Assembly: GCA_002778095.1 (NCBI GenBank)
Contig: PCDL01000001.1
Span: 3,472,001 to 3,536,000, forward strand
DNA: 64,000 bases
Source of the DNA: Fragosphaeria purpurea
Taxonomy: Eukaryota > Ascomycota > Sordariomycetes > Ophiostomatales > Ophiostomataceae
Direction of reading: 5' to 3'
In this document: positions 55,685 through 64,000 of the stretch, in pieces
Position numbering within the stretch: the first letter of the stretch is position 1
How the letters are laid out: each line of letters opens with the position of its first letter
The notes under the pieces: model-generated
Databases searched by the model: none
What the model saw: only the letters and a program-made list of their open reading frames with translations
Told to the model about the DNA's origin: nothing
Position numbers and translations under genes: made by a program

Positions 55685-57268
55685 CAGTCGTCTGTTTGTC
55701 GTACGGCTCCACACCGTAGTCAGGTACCGACCGAAAGGGGGCCAAAAAGAAAGTTTGGCTCTGGCGCGACGCCGGATACCCGGGCTGCAGGAGAGGGAAG
55801 GCGAAGAAAAACGACAATAGAAGAAATAGAATAAAGTCGATAAAATAATAAAAGGGGGGGTACCAAAGAAGGGAGTGAGAGTCGCCTCCACGGGTGACGA
55901 CGGTCGACAAACGATTGGATGCAGTCCTTCGGGAAACCAGAAGACAGTTTACAAGAAAAAAAAGACAAACAACAAATCATCTGTTCGCGAGGACCCTTGA
56001 GATCCCACGACTTGTGGTTGCGGCGTGGAGGCGAGGACAGGCATCGTCAGCCGGTCGACCGTCTACACGGGCACTCTTGCTGGTGTCTCTCTGTTGCTTT
56101 TTGAGCCCCAAAACGGCAAATGTGCGCTTATGCTTACACTGCTTCGGCCGTCTCCTTACTCGTACTTCGTCGAGAATACCGTAGAGGCAGAAAAAGGGGG
56201 AGGGAGGGAGGGTGAATGGGCAGTCCGAACGAACAAACGCACATGCCCAGCCAGGGGTACCTGCGCAAGCGAACGCAAGTGCTCCCCGCACATGCTGCGG
56301 CTGGGCCTGGCCAGTCATGCTGCAGCACGCCGCTCTCGTCCCTGACACTTGAAGCAAGGCACAGAGGGCAGATGGACCAGTGGGGCCCCCTGAAGTGGCC
56401 GTCCGCGTTAAGTACGAAGTAGGACTGGGCTCGGCGGACTGTGATAGGCTGTGCGGCGGTCTCCTATTCCCCAATGGTGTGTTTCAGCAAGAAAAGAGAA
56501 GGAAAAAAAACCCCCAGGGCGACACCCTCCTCCCGGGCTTTGCCTCCGCAGGGACCAAGATCGGCAAACACCAGGGGGGCCGCGGATTTTGGTAGACTTT
56601 TTGCGGGCGGGATACCGTGGTGTACTTCGTATGCAGCACTTTACGATACGAGTACGTAAGCCTACAGGCGCAAAGGGATGGTTCCTGGCCAGTCAGGGGC
56701 AGGATTGCCAGTCTCCCTATCCGCCGTTGTTACCCCTGGCCAGACGACCCTCCTTTGGCCTTGGTCACGGATGGTGGGTTACGGCGAAGGCCAAGAGACA
56801 ATGGAGCAAAAAAACGAGCCTTTGTCTGTGGACAATGGCAAAGTACAAAAAGAGATTTTACAAAAAGAAATAAAAAGCGAAAGAACACGACCGACTTAAC
56901 AAAGAGAGTTTCACAGGACAAAATCAGGCGAGCAGAGAAAAAAAAAAAAATAATAACCAAGTTCATCATAAGAAGAAGCAGAAAGCAGAAAATATACGAT
57001 CGAACCTCTTCCAAGCCACAAAGATCCGCAGACACCGTCAATGCTCTCCTTGCGCCTCGTGCTCAACCAGTCGATCGTGGGTGGCTTGGGGGATACCTTG
57101 AGGCGATCAGATCCATACGACAGCACAAGAGCAAAAGAGGCGACGACCCAGAGCAGCCCTTTCCAAGGGCGGGTCACCACCGGCCAACCCCTGAGGCCCA
57201 GTCATGCAGGGGGGGGAAGGTGCAGGCACCAGCGCGTGCCGCCATAAAAAAGCCGCGTAGTAACTTTA

Positions 57269-57388
57269 ACGGAGTACTCCGTACAGCAGCGCGTAATTAC
57301 GACCCGATCAAGCAAATGCTGTAATTACATCGTGCTTTGTGCGTCGTTACGAGTTACGACTGCTTCGTCTATTTTATCGTACTCCGTA
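57269..57388. repeat. Cluster of palindromes and short repeats
   Basis: ACGGAGTACTCCGT (57269-57282) is a perfect 14-base palindrome. GTAATTAC, also palindromic, occurs at 57293-57300 and 57321-57328. A tandem GTTACGAGTTACGA follows near 57347, and GTACTCCGTA repeats half of the first palindrome at 57379-57388. No gene is nearby. Confidence 0.7.
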
Positions 57389-59212
57389 TACAAATATTAC
57401 GGGTTGTATGACACTCTATTCTCTTTGGGACTTTACGTCGTACGTGTCTTAGTTTGTTTTTTTTTCCTTTTTTCTTAAGAGACTTCGCGGCTCTTGCTTC
57501 CCCTTTTTCCACCCCTGGCTAGAAAAAAAGGAAAACGCAATTCATTGGCTGTCGTTGTCCCGTAGTTTGACAAAAGAGTCATGCTTTGCTCACAGTTTGT
57601 TTCGCTTCGTTGTCTCTGCAAGCTGAGAGGTCGGTCTGGCAATTGGGCACTTGAGCCAACTATCGCTGATGGGAACAAAAAAAAGGCAACTCAGCAGAAT
57701 GCTAAAAAGCCTATTGCCTAGGATTCTCACATCGTGCCGCCCCATTCTAAGAGGCGCGTGGGTTGTCCCACTTGGTGATGTTTGAAGCCATCCATCAAAA
57801 CGACGGCGTTGAAGTGCAGCCAATCCATACATGTTCGTAATGCGAGGTCTTCAGAGTAAGTAGAGAGAAACTGAGAAAAGAGAAACCCCAGACCTTCTCA
57901 ATTCGACCAATAACGCATGTTCTAACACAAAGAGGGAAAAAACCGATGGGACATCTCAAACATCTCACCGCAAGCCTCCTCATATTTCCGTTTACGCAAC
58001 CGTCTTTTATTCTCATCCTTGTTTTTTTTCAGTATTCTGCACTTCTGAGAAGTTTGCCGCTTTGGTGGATATTCAGGATAAACTAGGGATGAACCACACT
58101 TCGTATGTGTAGGACTTACCTCACCGCATCGCACATCCGCCGTCGACACCGCTGAACTTTTGTAGATCGTATGCACTCCTTGCACGAGCCAGTGGGGGTG
58201 CCAGAGACATGAAAAAAAAAATTATGTTATAGTAAGTGGCTTTCAGGTTACTTCCACCTGTGCGTTTGCTAGTAGGTTCCCTCTTTTGTGGTTCTTGTGT
58301 TTCAGAACGGGCTGAACGGCCAAGACAACGTTCCCACATTGTCCCTATCACACACAACAGATTGGACGACAAGAACCGCTTTCGTTTGGGTTTCTTTGCA
58401 GCTAGAAACAAACATCCAGCCAATCATTTGGACCAGGAGCCCCCTATAGACTGCACATCGTGAAACGCCCCTAAAAAAAAATATGAAAAAAGGAGCGAAG
58501 AAAAAAAAGACAGGGGTACGTGCTTGGCCACGAAAAGGCAGTTTGTTGTTTCAATGTTTCAACCTTTTTTTCCCTCCTTTTCATCCTCTTCCCAGTGTCC
58601 ATCTTCTTGGGATTCCTTATTCCCCCTCCCTTCCCCTTTCTTTTTTCTTGGTTGTGACGAGTGTGGCAGCAAACATTGGTCGTCCTTTACAACTTTCGAA
58701 AGAACCAAAACGCCATCTGTTTGCTTCCGCAATTTACATACCGTACTTCCCTTCGGTTTGCGCGCGTTATGACATCCTCCCTCCATTCGCCGTTCGTTTT
58801 GTTTCGTCCTGTTTGTGTCGAATCCACTGGTCGTCTGCATCATGTCGTTCGCGGTGTATGTTGGTTTTCACGGAGCTGTCTACGATCGGTGTTTTCGTTT
58901 TTTGGTAGAGAGAGCCACCACGACAGCAAAAGCCAGAAACGATGCAAATCAAGTGCATAAACCAGCAGGACAAAGTACAAGGTAGCATGTATGTCGCACG
59001 CACTGTTGTTGCAACAACACAAACGCTCTTCACAAACAAAGTGCAACAAGCCGCAACCTCTGAAGACGTGTGAACCATGGACGATACTCATAAACCAGTA
59101 GACATATACGAAACGCTCAAAATTTGGTTTCTCTGGAGCCTGCACGATCGCACCGTCGCGATCGTAAACGGCGAACAAGAGAAGGAGAGAGAGGGACAGA
59201 GAGAGACGAAAT

Positions 59213-59896
59213 TCAAGTATCAAACGTGTAGTCGGCCCGGGTCCAACTGTGCATCTTCTCCCGCCGGAACTCGTCGTAGTCCCACGGCCGCGGCTCCAAG
59301 GCCCCCTCGTCCTTGAAAACGTACACCTGTGCCGCCACCGGCTGCTGCTGCTGCTGCTGCTGCTTTTGCTCTCCCTTCTCGTCGTCACCGCCGCCGCTGT
59401 CCACCACAACGGAGACCACGCGCCGTTCGTACTCGGCGCCCTCAAACACGTCCAGGTGGTAGAGGTTGGCGGCGGTCAGGCCCGAGACCAGCATGCCCCG
59501 CACCGTAGCGTTCGGGGTGCTGCCGTCGGGGACGACGCCCGGATAGTCTTCGTGCCGGACCTGGTGCCGGGTGTAGCCCGGCAGGACCGCAGGGCGGAAG
59601 GTATGCTCGCGGGCCAGCGCCGGCGGCGGCTGGCTGGTGCGGTAGCAAACGGTGAAGAAGACTTCGGGGGCCATCTGTCGTGTTGTGCCCGTGTGCTTGT
59701 CTCAGCCTTCAGTAAAAAGAGGAAAAAGCCAAACAGCGTAGACGGCCTACCAATGTCCCTGGACGACGTCAGCAAAGTCAAATTCTGGTTTATCACGACA
59801 TCAAAAGCCTGGGAACGATTTACCATAGAAGAAGCCGTACGACGTCGACGGCTCGACCGCCGGCGCGTCGGCCTTGTCAACGACTTCGGTGGCCAT
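59213..59896 (-). CDS. Gamma-glutamylcyclotransferase-like (AIG2 family) protein with 8-nt microexon
   Basis: Predicted 180 residues from exons 59896-59824, 59758-59751 (8 nt) and 59674-59213; introns of 65 and 76 bp (GTAAAT...CAG, GTAGGC...CAG). The microexon supplies GG ACA TTG and creates the diagnostic YGTL (residues 24-27) in SYGFFYGTLMAPEVFF. Without it, the frame breaks and the motif is lost. Later come the DVFEGAEYERRVV block with the catalytic-type Glu, and a poly-Gln insert (about eight Gln) before PVAAQVYVF. The family has a GGCT-like cyclotransferase fold; many fungal members have unproven reactions. Divergent from the Yih1 homolog. Confidence 0.85.
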
Positions 59897-60206
59897 TTCA
59901 AAAGAATACACATGCGTATTGTGAAAAACGATTGTAATGGCGCCTCGAACGAAGGAGCGATGGCTTGGATGGCGACGCGGGACGGCTGACGGGGAAAGCC
60001 GTGTTGATAAGAGACGGTAATGTGAGAGACGACGGCGGCGCTAAGCAGTTGGGCGGGCCGCCAAAAAAAGGGCGGATAACATGCCCAATAATCAATCGCT
60101 CAATCGCAATCGCCCGACGCCAGCGTTCCCGCTTGACACTTCGCATGCTGTCTTTTCTTAGACCGACACAACTGAAATTTTTTTTGATTTGATTTTCGTT
60201 CTACGT
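59897..60206. promoter_or_regulatory. Divergent promoter region GGCT-like / Yih1 homolog
   Basis: 310 bp between two divergent genes. It contains both promoters and leaders. No coding evidence and no strong motif noted. Confidence 0.45.
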
Positions 60207-61244
60207 ATGCAGCCCTCTGAGGATCTTGCCGACGAGATTGAAGCCGTCAACTCCATATATGGCGACGGCACGCTCGTCCTGACGGAGGCCGGCAGGGGCG
60301 GCGGTGGCGGCGACAGCGACAACGGCTATGTGGCCGTGCTTGCGGTTCCAGCCGCGGGCGAAGACGACGTTGGCGCCGCCGACGATGCGCACGCGGTCGT
60401 GCGCCGCCGCCTGCACTTGCGCCTGTGCTTTCCGCCTGCGTATCCGGCCGGACCTGGCGACGCGCCGGCTGTGCTCGGCGTGCAGAGCGTCGGCGACGGG
60501 GGCGAACACCGCCGGCCCGGTGCAGCGGCACGCGACGCCGAGCGGTTCCGCAACGCCCTCGTAGCCACGTTCCAAGCGGGCCAGGTGTGTTTGTTCGACG
60601 CCATCGAAGCGTTTCTGCAGTCGAGGGAGGAGGAGGAAGCGGAGGAGGTAGGGGCGGAAGACAACGAGGAGAACACAAGCTCGCAGGCCGACACGGCATC
60701 CGAGACACAAGCACCGGCCTCCACAGTTGCAACGTCAATAGCGTCATTCTCAACAACAACAGCAACAACAAGAACAACAACAGCGGCGGCGGCACCACCA
60801 CCACCACCCTTTGCGCTCGCCGGGCCACCGCCGTGGACCGTCGCCGACCCCATCGTCGAGCTCAAGTCCACGTTCGTAGCCCGCTGCGCACCGGTGACGT
60901 CGCCCGCCCAGGCGGCGGCCTACGTTCAGCACCTGCTGGACACGGACCGGCGCGTGCGGGGGGCCACGCACAACATGACGGCGTGGCGGATCCGCCAGGA
61001 CGCCGTCGTGTACCAGGACTGCGACGACGATGGCGAGACGGCGGCTGGCGGCCGGCTGCTGCACCTGCTGCAGCTCATGGACCTCTGGAACGTGCTGGTG
61101 GTGGTGACGCGGTGGTACGGCGGCCACAAACTGGGCCCGCGGCGGTTTGCGCTGATCAACCAGGCGGCACGGGACGCCGTGGTCAAGGCCGGGTTCGTCG
61201 CCGAGCCGGCAAAGAAGAAGGGCCAAGGGAAGTCGTCAAAATAG
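60207..61244 (+). CDS. Yih1/IMPACT homolog (RWD plus UPF0029 domain)
   Basis: An intronless 345-residue protein. The N-terminal RWD domain starts at LADEIEAVNSIYGDGTL and contains the typical FPPAYPAGPGDAP. An acidic and Thr/Ala/Pro-rich linker (about 145-205) follows. The C-terminal IMPACT (UPF0029) domain has TWKVRC-like sequence ELKSTFVARCAPVTSPAQA, then THNMTAWRIR, DDDGETAAGGRLLHLLQL and VVVTRWYGGHKLGPRRF. In yeast, Yih1 binds Gcn1 and actin and restrains Gcn2, dampening the amino-acid starvation response; the same role is inferred. The start at 60207 is the first ATG before the RWD domain. Confidence 0.9.
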   Translation: MQPSEDLADEIEAVNSIYGDGTLVLTEAGRGGGGGDSDNGYVAVLAVPAAGEDDVGAADDAHAVVRRRLHLRLCFPPAYPAGPGDAPAVLGVQSVGDGGEHRRPGAAARDAERFRNALVATFQAGQVCLFDAIEAFLQSREEEEAEEVGAEDNEENTSSQADTASETQAPASTVATSIASFSTTTATTRTTTAAAAPPPPPFALAGPPPWTVADPIVELKSTFVARCAPVTSPAQAAAYVQHLLDTDRRVRGATHNMTAWRIRQDAVVYQDCDDDGETAAGGRLLHLLQLMDLWNVLVVVTRWYGGHKLGPRRFALINQAARDAVVKAGFVAEPAKKKGQGKSSK

Positions 61245-63071
61245 GCGGTGATTGTTTTCTCCTGTTGCATGCTCACGATGTTTCTGAATTGGATATACCA
61301 TGAAAACTTTCTTCCAACCGAACGGATACCAACCTACTACGATTTCTCTCCCTCTACGCCACTTCACCGTGCCCTTCTTTGATTTTTTGGACTACATAAT
61401 CAGCATCGAAACGTTCACGACGTTTCTATTTATCATTCAATCATACGACCACTGAGTCCACATACTTCCAGGAGAAGTCTTGTTTTTTGCTATATCGCTC
61501 TCTTCCACGTGGATACGCGAAGGACATGTGGTTGCCTTGCTTTCTTTTATGTGAACCCAACTCGACCTTCTGCGTCTCGGCCTGTCGTTTCACTGGCTGC
61601 CTACGTGGTAACGACTCCCCTATCCATCGCCTTGCTCGTCTTAATTTTCCCATTCACCTCTGCCGTTACACGGTCACGCGGGTACTACGCATCAAGAAGC
61701 GCCCCTCCACGCCATTTGAAACTTGTATACACGGATTAATCTCGGGTGGTTTCTTTTTACGTCGGGGTGGAGATATGGTGACGTTCTTCTGGTATTATTG
61801 TCGCCGTCATTACGTAGGTCAGCAACATGAGAATAGTCAACCCATTATGTGTTCTCTTAACATGGTTTGCTATTGAACATGATCTTTTGGCCACGTGAGA
61901 ATGCCTAAATTGTTCCTCTATTTTTTTCGCCAACTCAGATTAACCGGTGACACTCGTTTTTCATAAGCAAAGGAAGTAGTGGTTACTTAGCTTCTCTTCC
62001 TATAAAGTTTCTGATTGATGAGGTTTCCCCTTTCTCTCATTTACGTTCCGGTCCCGAATTACCTGTGTCAATGCTCTAAGAGATTAAAAACGCGGCCAAG
62101 GACAAGGCTAGTTCAAATCTTAGGTGCTTGATATGTCCAAGAAGATGTTTAGTGGCGAAATGTTCTCGATTGAAGCATTTCGCAAAACAGATAGACTACA
62201 AAATTAAGAAAAAAAACATTCGGTCAAGAGACTCTGAGTACTGTCTTGAAACCAGAATAGTGGGTATACAGTTTAGCTAACAGTAGAGCAAAGAGGGAAA
62301 AAATAAAACAAAAAATTACAAGCCACCGCAAAAAAAAAAATAAAAAATAAAAAATCAATACAAACATGAGTATATCTCTTTGTTCTTTTTTTTTTTTTTT
62401 TTCGCTGCTCTCGTTCGTTTTGTTCTAGAACGCCATCCGATCGTGTTTCCCGGACAAAGAACTCTTCTTGTGATCTCTTATTGGGAAGAATCAAACGGCT
62501 AGCATTTCGATTTTGTCTTCTTTGTCTGCCGGGTACATTTTCGGCGTATTTTGGTGAACGGTAAGGCGAGTGAACGTGCTATCTCATACGCTTCTGTCGT
62601 GTTCCGCTTCCGGTTCGACTCTTTGCGTTTTCTCTGCCCTTGGCGGTCTCACATTCTCTTCACTTTTTTTTGTCCTCGAACGTCTCTCCGTTTTTCCGGT
62701 CAATTTCCTCTCGCCTTTTAATGCTCACCTTCATCTTATATACCCCTTTTAAGATTTTCTCAACTATATGGCACTCGCCTTCCCCCCCTCTCAGTCGTCT
62801 TCCTCATATATCGATAGCTAGCCACTTCTGATTCTCCTTTCACCCTTCAGCTCTAATTTCTTTTTTCCCCTTCCGTCTCCTTTACCCTTGATCCCTTTCT
62901 GTTTCTCATTTGTTTCCCTCTTTTTTTCATTTTTGCGTCTCACCACACCCACCGTCTCTCGCAGAAGATTGGAGTCTTTGTCATTTGGCTGCGTTCCTGT
63001 TCTGCCACCATTTTGCAACGATACAAAAGGGGTAACACTACCCTTCTTGAAACACACCCTGATCTTCCATC
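61245..63071. other. Long spacer upstream of the GTPase gene
   Basis: 1.8 kb. The left half has no recognisable feature. A-rich (62330-62357) and T-rich (62387-62402) runs face each other. From about 62500 the top strand is strongly C/T-rich up to the GTPase start, as often seen in fungal promoters and leaders. Longer ORFs here lack motifs. Confidence 0.4.
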
Positions 63072-63842
63072 ATGGCTTCCATGTACTGGACCGACGAGGA
63101 AGCACGCTATCTTCAAGCTGTCTTTACGTGGCAAGACCGGCAGGCCGCTGGACGGACGGATGGCGCACGGGCTCGCGCCGCTGCGGCGGCCGCCGCCGCC
63201 AGGGCCTGCGTGGGCGAGTTTCGGGTGCTGATAATCGGTGCCAAAGGCGTCGGCAAGACGGCTCTTTTAACAAGGGTGAGAATTTGTTGTTTTTTTCCCC
63301 CTTTTTTCCGTCTTTTTTTTCTCCCCAGGACCAACCACACCCTAACTGCAAGCATAGTTTTGTGCCGGCACGTTCCACGGCGAGTCGGCACCGCCCGATT
63401 CTCGTTTTGAGCATGGCGGCCGTCGAACGGTCACAGTCAACGGCCAACTTTACAACATGGACGTACTGGAGCTTCCGTCGCGGCTTGTCGCCGGTGAGGA
63501 GGAGAACGGCGCGCTAGGAACAGACGGCTCCCCCACGTCGCCCACGTCGCTCGCATCGCCGCTGACACCGCCGCCACCGCCTGTCGCTATGGTCCTGGAA
63601 CAAGCCCTTGCCATCACTGAGGCCGCCGTTGTGGTTTATGACGTCTGCGATCTGGTCTCGTTCCAGCAGGCGTGCCGCCTCTACGAGCGGCTGCAGCAAG
63701 AGCAACATCCGAACCCCAGCGGACGGCAGCCGGGAAGCCCGAAGCGGCAGCAAACCATTCGAAGGCATGCGTCCGTGCTGCTGTGGCATCAATGGCAGAG
63801 GCCAGACAAGCAGCAAAAACGATTGCAGAAGCAGACGCAGCG

Positions 63843-63873
<31 letters not shown>

Positions 63874-64000
63874 ACCCAACAAAAACAACAACTCAGCAAA
63901 ACCACAGCACAGCCTGCCCAGCGACGCCCGCGGCCGTATGCTGTGGTGTTAGTGGGCAACAAGAGCGACGCCGACGACGGTGCCCGGCGCGTGGCGTGGG
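63072..64000 (+). CDS. Atypical Ras-like small GTPase (5' part, runs off the window)
   Basis: Exon 1 is 63072-63275 and exon 2 is 63358 to beyond 64000; the 82-bp intron (GTGAGA, branch CTAAC, TAG) joins LLTR to FCAGTFHGES. The P-loop GAKGVGKT is at residues 56-63 and the guanine-specificity motif NKSD at 269-272. A canonical switch II DxxG is missing: the position reads MDVLELPSRLV. A Pro/Ser insert and a long Gln-rich stretch (about 215-250) sit between the core strands, so the spacing from G1 to G4 is much larger than in Ras. The conserved helix EQALAITEAAVVVYDV is Ras-like. The gene starts at MASMYWTDEEARYL. The 3' end and the C-terminal lipidation site are outside the window. Confidence 0.8.

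Larger units (their letters stand above)
54717..59212. promoter_or_regulatory. Very long upstream region of the LPMO gene; no supported gene
   Basis: About 4.5 kb with no gene I can support. Near the gene it has the CA repeat and a long purine-rich (coding-strand pyrimidine-rich) zone (about 55200-55860). Farther out lie a 7-bp tandem repeat and a cluster of palindromes. Many ORFs here reflect biased composition. It probably contains an extended promoter for the LPMO, plus the 3' region of the GGCT-like gene at its right end. Confidence 0.45.

Noticed and set aside
56617..57324. 235-codon rightward ORF in the LPMO upstream region
   Set aside because: It contains Lys runs from A-tracts, has no motif, and crosses the palindrome cluster; judged composition-driven.
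61487..61876. 129-codon rightward ORF between the Yih1 homolog and the GTPase
   Set aside because: Composition is random-looking, with no motif or plausible splicing partner.
63245..63420. Direct read-through of the GTPase exon into the intron
   Set aside because: The donor GTGAGA, branch CTAAC and TAG acceptor are strong, and only splicing gives the conserved FCAGTFHGE continuation.

Overview
This is a gene-dense nuclear segment of a filamentous ascomycete (Pezizomycotina, most likely Sordariomycetes). The evidence is short introns (about 60-155 bp) with GT-AG ends and CTAAC-type branch points, GC-rich coding sequence against AT-richer spacers, and a gene set that is unmistakably fungal: OCT1, REV1, QCR9, UBR1, SWD3, TRA1, a Yih1/IMPACT homolog and an AA11-type LPMO. 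The genus cannot be fixed from the sequence alone. I see no CRISPR arrays, transposons, rRNA or tRNA genes. Exon maps below are my own manual splice predictions, checked for phase and conserved protein motifs; none has transcript support.

0-9 kb is accessory in character. It holds a thioesterase/carboxylesterase-like hydrolase, an MFS transporter, a short-chain dehydrogenase, an HSL-type alpha/beta hydrolase, a carboxymuconolactone-decarboxylase-like protein and a dimeric alpha/beta-barrel (ABM-like) protein. The last four form two divergent pairs. The set looks like a small catabolic or tailoring cluster with its own transporter, but has no visible backbone enzyme or transcription factor.

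9-24 kb is housekeeping: mitochondrial intermediate peptidase OCT1, translesion polymerase REV1, a RED-like splicing-factor protein, an inosine-uridine-type nucleoside hydrolase, the exon-junction-complex disassembly factor PYM, and complex III subunit QCR9. QCR9 is split into five exons, the first being only the start codon.

24-52 kb holds very large regulatory genes: the N-degron E3 ligase UBR1, the WDR5-like COMPASS subunit SWD3 with an unusual SR-rich N-terminus, a small kinase-like gene, a 73-residue Cys-containing ORF, a pyroglutamyl-peptidase I, and the giant SAGA/NuA4 scaffold TRA1 (about 4,094 aa).

52-64 kb holds a secreted AA11-type LPMO with a very long upstream spacer (about 4.5 kb), a gamma-glutamylcyclotransferase-like gene with an 8-nt microexon, a Yih1/IMPACT homolog, and the 5' part of an atypical Ras-like GTPase that runs off the window.

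The most notable results are gene-structure oddities that a plain ORF scan misses: QCR9 (ATG-only exon plus GC-AG intron), the 8-nt microexon, and two stop-free introns of length 3n hidden inside the REV1 and TRA1 reading frames. The compact 3.6-9.0 kb cluster is the best candidate for an undescribed pathway.
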